Assembly: GCA_965199975.1 (NCBI GenBank)
Contig: OZ241340.1
Span: 1 to 64,000 of the forward strand
From: JASLDZ01 sp965199975
Lineage (GTDB): Bacteria; Pseudomonadota; Alphaproteobacteria; Caulobacterales; Caulobacteraceae
Direction: 5' to 3'
Length of the DNA stretch: 64,000 nucleotides
The notes below the pieces were generated by a model, which saw only the letters and a program-made list of their open reading frames with translations, searched no databases and was not told where the DNA came from. Below are positions 1 to 12,637 of this stretch, in pieces. Position numbers and translations under genes: made by a program. Position 1 is the first letter of the stretch; each line of letters begins with the position of its first letter.

Positions 1-159
1 GACTGCGAGCAGGCGGTAGTATTCCGGCCCTTCGTTGCTCCCGGTGGAGACGTGCAGGCAGAAGCCGTCGACATAGGCCGTCGGAGCCTTCGCCGGTTCG
101 GTCGGCGCAGGCGTCGCCGCCTGCGCGAAGCCCAGAAGGGCGAGACCGAGGCCGATCAC
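1..159 (-). CDS. Exported protein of unknown function, 3' end beyond window
   Basis: This is a partial minus-strand reading frame that begins with GTG at 159, two codons after the atpD stop and in the same frame, and runs off the left edge. The visible 53 residues start VIGLGLALLGFAQAA, a short hydrophobic stretch that looks like a signal peptide (cleavage near FAQA-A). A Pro/Thr/Ala-rich segment and YVDGFCLHVSTG follow. The tight spacing suggests co-translation with the F1 operon, where atpC (epsilon) would be expected. It is not epsilon. I do not recognise the family, and the start is uncertain because no clear ribosome-binding site precedes it. Confidence 0.5.
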   Translation of the reverse strand, partial: MIGLGLALLGFAQAATPAPTEPAKAPTAYVDGFCLHVSTGSNEGPEYYRLLAV

Positions 160-165
160 GGAGGC

Positions 166-1635
<1,470 letters not shown>

Positions 1636-1713
1636 GGCGGGGTCTCTAGCGGACTGGCGCGGCGGGGAAAAGGCGGTGGATGGCGCCTGTGGCGAAGGAG
1701 GTCGGCGAAGCCG

Positions 1714-2646
1714 TCACGCGACGTGCGGCCGGCGACTGGCCAGCTTCCAAGCCGCCTCGATCAGCCAGCCCGCCGATACGCGCACGCGGCGCCCCTCGGA
1801 ATCGCGCGGCCACTCCACGCCACCGGTCTGGAGATTGAGCGGCAGGCGCGCCGCATAGCGGCCGTCCTCGACGTCCGAGGTCATCGGCGTGTGGTAGAGG
1901 CAGCCCTTGAAGAAGTAGTGGGTCACCAGCGACCGGCGGGTGCTGCCCGGGTCGGTGATCGGCGAGCCCCCGTGCGCGAGGTTGGCGGCCCACACCAGCG
2001 CCTCGCCCTTCCTCAGCACCGCCGTCGTGCTGGGAAGCACCGACGCATCCAGCCGCGCCGCGAGGGCGGGCACGTAGGTCTTGCCGTAGTCATCGGGCGT
2101 CGGCGGCGAATGGTTCACGCCGGCGGCCCGCATGGTGAGCACGGGCAGCTTGTGGCTGCCCGGGTGGTAGGCGAGAGGCCCCGCGCCCGGCGCGATGTCC
2201 TCCAGCGCCGTCCACACGCCGCACATGAAGCGCTCGGGCACGCTGTGGAAGTGGATGGCGTCGGAGTGGACGTGCTGCTGGGTGCCGAGGCGGAAGTTCA
2301 GCGTCTGGAAGGCGAAAGCGGGGCGCCCGTAGGCAAGGTCGAGAAGGCGCTTGACCTTGGGCAGGGTCGCCAGCCGGCGCACGGCGCGCGAGCGCAGCCA
2401 GGCGTCCTGGATGCGGCCGACCCCGCCGTAGCGGGCGAAGCTCCGGTCCATCTCGGCGGCGACCCGGTCGGCCAGGGCGCGCCCCTCCTCGCCCAGGTCG
2501 ATGCGCGCCACCCCGTCGCGGGCGAGGGCGCGGCAGAAGGCGCGCGTCTCCTCTTCGACGCCGGCGCGGTCGAGGTAGGTAGCGAGCGTCGCCTCGTCTT
2601 CGACCGGAGGGCGGTCCGGCCAGGCGGCTCGCGCCGCCCGGGTCAC
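1714..2646 (-). CDS. Phytanoyl-CoA dioxygenase (PhyH) family protein inside the atp operon
   Basis: This 310-residue protein has the features of the Fe(II)/2-oxoglutarate PhyH family. A QQHVHSDAIHFHS segment supplies the HxD iron ligands, and a distal LAHGGSPITDPGSTRRS supplies the third His and the Arg that binds 2-oxoglutarate. The gene starts with GTG at 2646 and overlaps the atpG stop by four bases (GTGA), so it is translationally coupled to the ATP synthase operon. Substrate is unknown; family members hydroxylate lipids, amino-acid derivatives or small metabolites. A role in ATP synthase is not shown, only the genetic coupling. Family assignment is good, function open. Confidence 0.85.
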   Translation of the reverse strand: MTRAARAAWPDRPPVEDEATLATYLDRAGVEEETRAFCRALARDGVARIDLGEEGRALADRVAAEMDRSFARYGGVGRIQDAWLRSRAVRRLATLPKVKRLLDLAYGRPAFAFQTLNFRLGTQQHVHSDAIHFHSVPERFMCGVWTALEDIAPGAGPLAYHPGSHKLPVLTMRAAGVNHSPPTPDDYGKTYVPALAARLDASVLPSTTAVLRKGEALVWAANLAHGGSPITDPGSTRRSLVTHYFFKGCLYHTPMTSDVEDGRYAARLPLNLQTGGVEWPRDSEGRRVRVSAGWLIEAAWKLASRRPHVA

Positions 2647-3518
2647 AGCGCCTCGGCGCCGGAGATGATCTCGATCAGCTCCTTGGTGATCTGGGCCTGG
2701 CGCTGGCGGTTGTAGGAGACGGTCAGCGCACCGATCAAGTCGCCCGCATTGCGGGTGGCGTTGTCCATGGCGGTCATCTGGCTGGCGTAGAAGCCCGCCT
2801 GATTCTCCAGGAGCGCCACGAACAGCTGCACCGCGATGTTGCGCGGCAGAAGCTCCGCCAGGATCGCGCCCTCGTCGGGCTCGTACTCATACGCAACGGC
2901 GGGGCCAGCCTCGCGCTCCGCGGCCTTAACCTCGGCCGGGACAAGCTGGCGGAAACGCGGGGCCTGGCTGATCACCGAGCGGAACTCGGAGCTGCACAGC
3001 GTCACCACGTCGACCTCGCCCGCCTCGAACATCTCGAGGATCTGGTCGGCCACCGGCTGCACGGTGGCGAAGCTGTAGGTCTTCTGCGCGGAGAAGTCGT
3101 AGGTCTTCACGATCCGGTCGGGGAACAGGCGGCGCAGCACATCGCGGCCCTTGCGGCCGACGCAGATGATCCGCACGTCCTTGCCCTCGGCCAGGAGCGC
3201 GTTGATCCGGTCGCGCGCCGCACGCGCCACCGAGGATGAAAAGGCGCCGGCCAGCCCGCGGTCGGCGGTCATGACCACCATGAGCTGGCGCCTGTCGGAC
3301 CCCGTGCCGACCAGGAGCCTGGGCGCCCCGTCGCCGGAGACGCCCGCCGCCAGGTTGGCGATCACGCTCGCCATGCGCGCGGCGTAGGGCTTGGCGGCGG
3401 TGGCCGTGTCCTGCGCGCGGCGCAGCTTGGCCGCCGCCACCATCTGCATCGCCTTCGTGATCTTCTGCGTGGACTTCACGCTTCCGATCCGATTGCGCAT
3501 CTCCTTGAGGCTGGCCAT
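2643..3518 (-). CDS. atpG: ATP synthase F1 subunit gamma
   Basis: This 291-residue protein is the central rotor shaft of F1. The N-terminal coiled-coil helix MASLKEMRNRIGSVKSTQKI with KAMQMVAAAKLRRAQ and the C-terminal helix with AMDNATRNAGDLI...YNRQRQAQITKELIEI are both typical. Length is normal. It follows atpA after a gap of 29 bases and overlaps the start of the PhyH gene by four bases. It contains the usual ADRGLAGAFSS motif. Certain assignment. Confidence 0.98.
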   Translation of the reverse strand: MASLKEMRNRIGSVKSTQKITKAMQMVAAAKLRRAQDTATAAKPYAARMASVIANLAAGVSGDGAPRLLVGTGSDRRQLMVVMTADRGLAGAFSSSVARAARDRINALLAEGKDVRIICVGRKGRDVLRRLFPDRIVKTYDFSAQKTYSFATVQPVADQILEMFEAGEVDVVTLCSSEFRSVISQAPRFRQLVPAEVKAAEREAGPAVAYEYEPDEGAILAELLPRNIAVQLFVALLENQAGFYASQMTAMDNATRNAGDLIGALTVSYNRQRQAQITKELIEIISGAEAL

Positions 3519-3547
3519 GGCCGGCGGTCTCTCCCGTTCGGCTTGGC

Positions 3548-5104
<1,557 letters not shown>

Positions 5105-5128
5105 GGCTAAGTCTCTAGGTCTGAAGGG

Positions 5129-5683
5129 TCAGGCGCGCGCGAGCGCGGAGGCGAGCTGGTCGAGGCGGGTCTTGAGCGAGGCGTCGTAGAGGCGCGAGCC
5201 GACCCGCACCTTGATGCCGCCGAGCAGCGCCGGATCGACGCGCACGGTGATCTCGGGATCGCGGCCGAGCGACTGGCGCAGGGCGGCGGCGACGCCCTTC
5301 TGCTGGGCCTCGCTGAGCGGGGCGGCGGTGGTCACCTCGGCGGCGACCGCCCCGCGCTTCTTGGCGGCCAGCGCGGCGAAGGCCTTGGCCATCGCCGGCA
5401 GGGCGGAGGCGCGGCCGTTGTGGGCGATCACGCCCAGGAACTTGGCGGTGAGCGGATCGACGCCGGCGGCCTTCGCCACAGCGGTCAGGCCGCGGCCCTT
5501 ATCCTCCGCGGTATAGGCGGGCGAGGTCAGCAGGCGGCCGAAGTCCCGGTTCTCGGCGCGCGCCTGCTCAAGCCCCTTGAGATCGCCTTCGACGGCGGGG
5601 AGCTTGGCCTGCGCGTCGGCCAGTTCGAACAGCGCCTGCGCGTAGCGCTCGCCCACGTCGGTGTTCTTGGAGTCGTCGGCCAA
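5129..5683 (-). CDS. atpH: ATP synthase F1 subunit delta
   Basis: The 184-residue delta (OSCP-like) subunit links the F1 crown to the peripheral stalk. The N-terminal helical domain begins with VGERYAQALFELAD. The C-terminal part carries the conserved motif GGIKVRVGSRLYDASLKTRL, typical of the family. It is the first gene of the F1 operon. The region 5684-5919, between it and the divergent TerC gene, should hold both promoters, but no convincing sigma-70 boxes were seen. As is usual in alphaproteobacteria, F0 genes are not adjacent. Confidence 0.96.
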   Translation of the reverse strand: MADDSKNTDVGERYAQALFELADAQAKLPAVEGDLKGLEQARAENRDFGRLLTSPAYTAEDKGRGLTAVAKAAGVDPLTAKFLGVIAHNGRASALPAMAKAFAALAAKKRGAVAAEVTTAAPLSEAQQKGVAAALRQSLGRDPEITVRVDPALLGGIKVRVGSRLYDASLKTRLDQLASALARA

Positions 5684-5919
5684 GGGGACCTGTCACTGCA
5701 CTGCGCCTGGCCGGCGCGACGGACCCTGCACGAGGATCGACGCCGGCGGACGGAGCGGGAATTCGTCATTGGCGCACGACGTCGGGCCCTGAAACGAGGC
5801 CGCACCGAGCGCGCGCGGGCCTTAACATGGCCCCGCGCCCGTCCGCAACCGAAGCCCCTCGCGCGCAGGCGTCCGCTTCCGTATGGCTGGCCCAGGTCCA
5901 CCGGAGTCCGCCGCCGCCC

Positions 5920-6681
5920 ATGGGCGACATCATCCACCTCATCGCCGACCCCGCCGCCTGGCTGGCGCTCGTCACGCTTATCGTGATGGAGGTGGTGCTG
6001 GGGATCGACAACCTCGTCTTCATCTCGATCCTGACCAACAAGCTGGACGAGGCGAACCGCGGGCGGATTCGAACCCTGGGCATCGCCCTGGCGCTGGTGC
6101 TGCGGCTCGGGCTGCTTTCGACCATCGCCTTCATCGTCAGCCTGACGCGGCCGGTGTTCACCGTGGCCGCCCACCCGGTGAGCTGGCGCGACATGATCCT
6201 GATCGCCGGCGGGCTGTTCCTGATCTGGAAGGCCTCGCGCGAGATCCACGAGTCGATGCGCGATGAGCCCGAGACGAGCCTCGAAGGCAAGGCCGCCCAC
6301 GGCAAGGTCTCCGCCTCGCTCACCGCGGTGGTGCTTCAGATCGTGGTGCTGGACATGGTGTTCTCCATCGACAGCATCCTCACCGCCGTGGGCATGACGG
6401 TGCACCTGCCGATCATGATGGCCGCGGTGATCGTCGCGGTCGTGCTGATGATGGTCGCCTCCGGCCCGCTGGCCGCCTTCATCCGCAGGAATCCCAGCGT
6501 GGTGATGCTGGCGCTGGGCTTCCTCCTGATGATCGGCATGACGCTGATCGCCGACGGCACGGGCTTCCACGTGCCCAAGGGCTACATCTACGCCGCCATG
6601 GCCTTCTCCATACTGGTCGAGGCGCTCAACATGCTGGCGCGGCGCAAGCATGTCGGCGGCCCCCAGCCGCAGCCCGACTGA
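5920..6681 (+). CDS. TerC-family integral membrane protein
   Basis: This 253-residue protein is of the TerC type, implicated in metal ion homeostasis and tellurite resistance. The diagnostic acidic motifs inside membrane segments are present: VLGIDNLVFISIL near the N-terminus and MVFSIDSILTAVG in the second half, which suggests an internal repeat. About seven hydrophobic helices are visible. The reading frame is open further upstream to 5827, but MGDIIHLIADP at 5920 matches how the family begins, and the upstream 31 residues are proline/alanine-rich filler. Transcribed divergently from atpH. Substrate (probably a divalent cation such as Mn) is inferred. Confidence 0.88.
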   Translation: MGDIIHLIADPAAWLALVTLIVMEVVLGIDNLVFISILTNKLDEANRGRIRTLGIALALVLRLGLLSTIAFIVSLTRPVFTVAAHPVSWRDMILIAGGLFLIWKASREIHESMRDEPETSLEGKAAHGKVSASLTAVVLQIVVLDMVFSIDSILTAVGMTVHLPIMMAAVIVAVVLMMVASGPLAAFIRRNPSVVMLALGFLLMIGMTLIADGTGFHVPKGYIYAAMAFSILVEALNMLARRKHVGGPQPQPD

Positions 6682-6703
6682 CGCGCCGCGCGTTGCCCCT
6701 CGC

Positions 6704-7189
6704 ATGAGCGTCGCCTTCACCAAGGAGCAGGACTACGAGGCGGCCGCCGCCCACCTGCCCGACCTACCGGTCTCGCCGCATCCCAACCTCGTGACGACCT
6801 CGGGCCTGGCGCTGATCGAGGCCGAACTCGCGACGGCCCGCGCCGCCTACACGACGGCGCAGGCCGCGGGCGGTGTCGCCGCCGACCGCACCGCGCTCGC
6901 CCGCGCAACCCGCGACCTGCGCTACTGGTCGGCGCGGCGTGGCTCGGCCCGCCTCACCCCCGCCGACCCGGCGCGGACGGACGCCCAGTTCGGCAGCCGC
7001 GTCACCTTCGCGAGAGCCGACGGTCGCACCCAGAGCTTCCGCATCGTCGGCGAGGACGAGGCCGACCCCAAGGCGGGCGCGATCTCATACGTATCGCCCC
7101 TGGCGCGGGCGCTGTTGGGGCGCGAAGTCGGGGATAAGGTGGCGCGGGCGGAAGGGGCGCTGGAGGTGCTTGTGGTTGAGACGGTGTGA
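6704..7189 (+). CDS. GreA/GreB-like transcription elongation factor
   Basis: This 161-residue protein carries a GreA/GreB C-terminal domain: FGSRVTF, then RIVGEDEADPKAGAISYVSPLARALLG, then REVGDKV, matching the FKBP-like fold that binds the RNA polymerase secondary channel. The N-terminal part, SGLALIEAELATARAAY and following, is compatible with the antiparallel coiled coil, so it may stimulate transcript cleavage or act as a Gre homologue of the Rnk/GreB type. ATG at 6704 is chosen; the frame is open to 6650 but that would overlap the TerC gene. It starts 22 bases after terC and may be cotranscribed with it. Confidence 0.82.
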   Translation: MSVAFTKEQDYEAAAAHLPDLPVSPHPNLVTTSGLALIEAELATARAAYTTAQAAGGVAADRTALARATRDLRYWSARRGSARLTPADPARTDAQFGSRVTFARADGRTQSFRIVGEDEADPKAGAISYVSPLARALLGREVGDKVARAEGALEVLVVETV

Positions 7190-7239
7190 AGGGCGTTCTC
7201 GGCGTCTCGGCGGATGGCTGAGCGCCATCGACGACAGGC

Positions 7240-7440
7240 CGCGTCAAGGGACGCTTCGCTCTTCGCCCTTGACCCGCCCCGCCCTCGGCGGCTGACCGGA
7301 GGTGTCGGGACGATGAGCGTCCCTAGGAGGTTTCGACGTGGCCTGCCGGCCGCGTCGAACAATGAGCAGCACCTGCCGTCGTGTGGCTTAGCTCCCTGCG
7401 TTCGGCTCGGGCGCAGCGTCTCGCACCCCGCCGGCGGCCA
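7240..7440 (+). repeat. Left copy of a three-hairpin element (inverted pair)
   Basis: Three hairpins occur in order. First, GTCAAGGG (7243-7250) pairs with CCCTTGAC (7266-7273). Second, GGGACG (7307-7312) pairs with CGTCCC (7318-7323). Third, TTCGACG (7332-7338) pairs with CGTCGAA (7353-7359), with an inner GGCC/GGCC pairing. The same order recurs in reverse complement at 7450-7655. Primary sequence between the copies has diverged, but the stems are kept. The family is not recognised; a REP/ERIC-like repeat or a structured RNA is possible. Confidence 0.75.
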
Positions 7441-7449
7441 CTCCGCCGG

Positions 7450-7655
7450 CTCTCGCTTTCCAGCGGCGCAGAACTCGCCTGTTGAACGCAGCCGTCGCAA
7501 CTCACTGTGGCAAGCCCCTGCCCAGTGTTCGACGCGCGGCAGGCCGTCGAATCTTCTAAGGACGCCCTGCGTCCCGACCCCATCAGCCAGCCGTCGCGCG
7601 CAGGCCGGGTCAAGGCCGAAGAGCGGAGCCGAAGGCCTAGCGTGCCTTGACGCGA
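7450..7655 (-). repeat. Right, inverted copy of the three-hairpin element
   Basis: Read on the minus strand, this copy repeats the architecture of 7240-7440. GTCAAGGC (7609-7616 on plus) pairs with GCCTTGAC (7644-7651). GGACGC (7560-7565) pairs with GCGTCC (7569-7574). TTCGACG (7528-7534) pairs with CGTCGAA (7545-7551). The last base pair of the outer stem differs from the left copy (G-C replaced by C-G) yet still pairs, a compensatory change. The two copies meet at a short GC palindrome near 7430-7450. Confidence 0.75.
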
Positions 7656-7757
7656 CCGAGCACGGCGGCACCTTCCACCCGTCTGGTTCGCGAAAGAAAG
7701 GACGTGTCCGCTCCCGACCCGTTGCAGACATCGTCAGCCAGCCCCGCGGCGCGAAGC

Positions 7758-8402
7758 TCAGCACTCGGCGGCGGACTCAGGCTTGAAAGTGGGGCTGGCC
7801 GGTGGAATGACGTAAACCAATGTTGTAAGTGCAGCAACGAACAGTCCAACGCGCTCGTTCCAAAACGCCAAAGCGAAGGCCAGCCAAAACGCTCCGGCTG
7901 TGAGACCATACTTAACAGTGACTCGCGACAGGTAAGCATCTGTCAGCCTGGAATCTGGAAGGGCCTTAGCCGTTGCGTAGAGCCACCGGACAAACCACCA
8001 GGTTGATGGTGCTGCTGCAATACCTAGGTACATCAGGGCGGCGGTCCGGCTCTCCGCATCACCGGCAAGATGTTCGATCAGGGGTCGCGCGGGAAATGGC
8101 GTGACGCTGACGGCTGCAAGGAAGCCGATACTGAGCAGATTGTATCCATGATCGGTCTTCTGCAGTAGCTTGCCGCTAAAGTGGCTGTGAGTCCAATACA
8201 GCCCGATCAGGATCACGCTCAGGCCGTAGGCGCCATATTCAGGAGCGAGCTTCAGGTAGCCCGCTGCCAGGTCGCCATCGTCAGGCTTGGGCGCGTGCAG
8301 CTCGACGACGGGAAGGGTGATTGCAATCGCGAGCACCGCATCGCTGAAGCCCTCCAGGCGATCCGTATTGCGTTCAGTTCCGTCGCTCGAGGGAGTGGCC
8401 AT
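7758..8402 (-). CDS. TMEM175-family potassium channel-like membrane protein (DUF1211)
   Basis: This 214-residue membrane protein carries the signature RLEGFSDAVLAIAIT (R-x3-FSD) at the start of its first helix, which in TMEM175 forms the selectivity filter region. About six hydrophobic helices are visible, the typical bacterial single-repeat form that assembles as a tetramer. A K+-permeable channel is inferred from the family. Its base composition is somewhat less GC-rich than its neighbours, which with the adjacent repeat hints at recent acquisition. It is convergent to the Gre-like gene across the repeat region. Confidence 0.85.
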   Translation of the reverse strand: MATPSSDGTERNTDRLEGFSDAVLAIAITLPVVELHAPKPDDGDLAAGYLKLAPEYGAYGLSVILIGLYWTHSHFSGKLLQKTDHGYNLLSIGFLAAVSVTPFPARPLIEHLAGDAESRTAALMYLGIAAAPSTWWFVRWLYATAKALPDSRLTDAYLSRVTVKYGLTAGAFWLAFALAFWNERVGLFVAALTTLVYVIPPASPTFKPESAAEC

Positions 8403-8546
8403 GACACGTCAACGCGCGAGAGCGGCATCCTGGCCTTCAGCCGGCTCGCCCGGGCGGCGTCTCGGCTTGGTCAGGGGCACGCCCGGCTGGGTGACTCCGA
8501 AGGTCGCAGGAGCGGGCCTGCTCACAAGCCAACGCTGCTGCGCTGC

Positions 8547-9377
8547 TCAGAGCATCTCCAGACGGCTCGCGTGCTTGGGTGGCGAGAACGACCCGTCGAT
8601 GTCGACGACATCCTCGTCGGTGAGTAGGAGGTCAAGCGCGAGACGGTTCTGCCGCACATGCGATGCGTCCGCCGCCTTGGGGATGGCCAAGACGTTTCCG
8701 CTGCGCACGGCCCACGCCAGCGCCACCTGATACGCCGTGACACCATGGCGATCGGCGACGGCCTGCAAGGCTCCGCCGCGAGGGAGCCGACCCTGTTCCA
8801 CTGGACTGTAGGCCATTACCGGAACACCGCGTTCAGCCAGCGCCGGCAGGAGGTCGTACTCGGGACCGCGACGGGTCACGTTGTAGAGAATCTGATCTGT
8901 CGCGCAGTTCGCGCCGCCGGCTGCGGACAGCTCGTCCATGTCAGCCAGATCCAGGTTGCTGACGCCCCAAGCGCGGATTTTGCCCGCGCGCTTCAGCGCC
9001 TCCATGCCTTCGATCGTCTCCGTCAGGGGAACCGAACCGCGCCAATGGAGAAGATAGAGGTCGAGACGGTCAGTCTGAAGCCGGTTCAGGCTGGCTTCGC
9101 ACGCCCGCTCGAGCCGACCGCGACCGGCGTTCTGAGGATAGGCCTTGCTGACCAGGATGATCTGGTCGCGCAGTCCCGCCAGCGCCTCGCCGAGGAAGCT
9201 TTCCGTCGCGCCGTCGCCGTACATCTCCGCCGTATCGACAACCGTCAGGCCGAGATCGACGCCGGTCCTCAGAGCTTCGGCTTCCTCAGCCCGTCTATTT
9301 GCAACCTCGCCCATGCGCCAAGTTCCCTGACCGATTGTGGGGACGGGGCCGATGCCTGGGAAGCTCAAGGTGTGCAT
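8547..9377 (-). CDS. Aldo/keto reductase
   Basis: This 276-residue NAD(P)H-dependent oxidoreductase has the (beta/alpha)8 AKR fold. Conserved parts include VDTAEMYGDGATESFLGEAL (the Asp and Tyr of the catalytic tetrad), ILVSKAYPQNA (the Lys), DLYLLHWRG (the His), GVSNLDLADM, and the cofactor-binding IPKAADASHVRQN near the C-terminus. ATG at 9377 begins MHTLSFPGIGPVPTIGQGTWRMG, the normal family start; the frame is open to 9635 but that extension is Arg-rich filler. It is the likely product of a monocistronic unit. Substrate unknown. Confidence 0.92.
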   Translation of the reverse strand: MHTLSFPGIGPVPTIGQGTWRMGEVANRRAEEAEALRTGVDLGLTVVDTAEMYGDGATESFLGEALAGLRDQIILVSKAYPQNAGRGRLERACEASLNRLQTDRLDLYLLHWRGSVPLTETIEGMEALKRAGKIRAWGVSNLDLADMDELSAAGGANCATDQILYNVTRRGPEYDLLPALAERGVPVMAYSPVEQGRLPRGGALQAVADRHGVTAYQVALAWAVRSGNVLAIPKAADASHVRQNRLALDLLLTDEDVVDIDGSFSPPKHASRLEML

Positions 9378-10060
9378 AAGCTCTGAATGAACTGGGCGAC
9401 GAACCGATCCGACCGGCGCAGACCTGGGTCCGCTACCCACCCATAGCCGACACTCGAATGGTCCGCTTGCGGATACCGACGCGGCCGCCGAGGTGCGCTC
9501 TACCCCGCACTCCCGGGGCATAGATCGCAGCCGCCTCCATGCAGCGCCTCGTCCCACATCCCGCGATACGGGGAAAGACCGGGCACAGACCACCACCTCT
9601 CCCCCTCGCCCAAACCGCGCGTAGTGTTCTCTCACCCCACGGCATGGGGAGGGCGTCTTCGGATCCGCGCCCGAGGCGGCCGTGGGGAGTGGACGTGCGG
9701 GATTTCTGGCGGCGACGGCCGGTGGTGTAGCGCCCTGACCAAATCGCCGCGTCCGCAGGCGCGCGAGGATGCGCCTGCGCCGCCCAGCCGCAGCTGTGGG
9801 AGCACGGTTGCGGGCGCGTGGGGGATCACAAGCCCGCGCGACGGCCCTCCTGCACCTGGGCGGACAATGCCCGATGGCGGGAGCCCCTGGAGAGCGGCCA
9901 TGGCGGAGCGATCAGCGTCGGGGGCCGAAACTCCCACACACATCAACGGTACTCCGGGCCCCCGGCCCGCGCTCCGTCCCACCTCCCCACCCGCCTGCGG
10001 CTTCCGCGGGCGAGGGCGCCCGCGTGCGCCCCGGTCTTTGACAAGGTGGCGCTGCTGCGA
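9378..10060. other. Intergenic region of 683 bases, no gene recognised
   Basis: The only open frames are extensions of GC-rich noise, with no family resemblance and poor starts. The sole structure noted is a 9-bp perfect hairpin, CGCAGGCGC (9754-9762) with GCGCCTGCG (9771-9779), without a T-tract on either side. The region must contain the promoter of the aldo/keto reductase gene, but no clear boxes were found. A small RNA cannot be excluded from sequence alone. Confidence 0.6.
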
Positions 10061-10602
10061 TCAACTGACGGCGCGCCACCCCGCGCGGTCGAGCGCATAG
10101 ACGACATGCCGCTCCAGCCGGTGACCCGGTGGCAATTCGGGGTGGTCGAAATCGAGCTCGGGCGTGGGCCGCAGGCCGATGCGCGCCATCACCGCCTGCG
10201 AGCGCAGGTTCGTGGTCGCCGTGAAGCTCACCACCCGCGCGGCGCCGCGGCGGAAAGCGCAGGCCAGGGCGGCGCGGGCGGCCTCGCTGGCGTAGCCGCG
10301 GCCCCAGGCGTTGCGGGCGAGGCGCCAGCCGATCTCCGGCGCGCCGCCGAACCCCAGGTCGGGCGAGGTCGGCTTGACGCCCACGAAGCCCAGGAAGGCG
10401 CCGTCGGCCTTGCGCTCCAGCGCCATGAAGCCCGCGCCACACGCGGCGATGAGCGCGACCTGGCGGTCGACGGCGGCGTCGCTCTCCTCCCGCGTCTTGA
10501 GGGCGGGGAAGTGCTCCATCACCTGCGCGTCGGCGTTCAGCGCGGCGAACGGTTCGCGGTCGCCCATGCGCCACTGGCGCAGGATCAGCCGCTGCGTCTC
10601 GA

Positions 10603-10606
<4 letters not shown>
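10061..10606 (-). CDS. GNAT-family N-acetyltransferase (RimJ/RimL type)
   Basis: This 181-residue protein begins VIETQRLILRQW, the standard opening of RimJ/RimL-type acetyltransferases. EIGWRLARNAWGRGYASEAARAAL gives the acetyl-CoA binding motif (R-x2-G-x-G/A form), and AVMARIGL the C-terminal strand-helix. Start is GTG at 10606, which overlaps the aguB stop (GTGA), so it is translationally coupled to the agmatine-to-putrescine pathway. A polyamine or related amine as acetyl acceptor is a contextual guess; ribosomal protein or small-molecule targets are equally common in this family. Confidence 0.88.
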
Positions 10607-12512
<1,906 letters not shown>

Positions 12513-12591
12513 GGCCGTGCGGCCCTCCTGGTGAGCGCGCCTAGGTGGAAGCGGCGGCGTTGGGCGTCAACCGCGGCTCCCGAACACGAAA

Positions 12592-12615
12592 GGGCGGCCC
12601 CGGCCTGGGCCGCCC
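12592..12615 (-). terminator. Rho-independent terminator of the TonB receptor gene
   Basis: GGGCGGCCC at 12592-12600 pairs with GGGCCGCCC at 12607-12615 around a 6-base loop. On the minus strand the stem is followed by TTTCG. It begins 22 bases past the stop of the minus-strand receptor gene at 12638. Confidence 0.75.
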
Positions 12616-12637
12616 TGCGCGTCTCGGCCCGGGCCGA

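Larger units (their letters stand above)
7190..7757. other. Intergenic region of 568 bases, mostly a structured inverted repeat
   Basis: No credible gene was found here. Open frames on both strands exist only because the two inverted repeat arms read similarly in opposite directions, as in the repeated peptides GVGT..VPRRF and GVGT..VLRRF. About 415 bases (7240-7655) form the palindromic element described separately. The remaining flanks, 7190-7239 and 7656-7757, show nothing recognisable. The gap separates the Gre-like gene from the convergent TMEM175 gene, so terminators might lie within the repeat. Confidence 0.7.

Noticed and set aside
7190..7800. Overlapping open frames on both strands between the Gre-like and TMEM175 genes
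   Set aside because: They are explained by the inverted repeat. The two strands read similar peptides because the arms are reverse complements; no family match or proper start was seen.
9378..9635. An 86-residue N-terminal extension of the aldo/keto reductase
   Set aside because: Family members start at MHTLSFPG (9377). The extension is Arg/Ser/Gly-rich without resemblance to anything.
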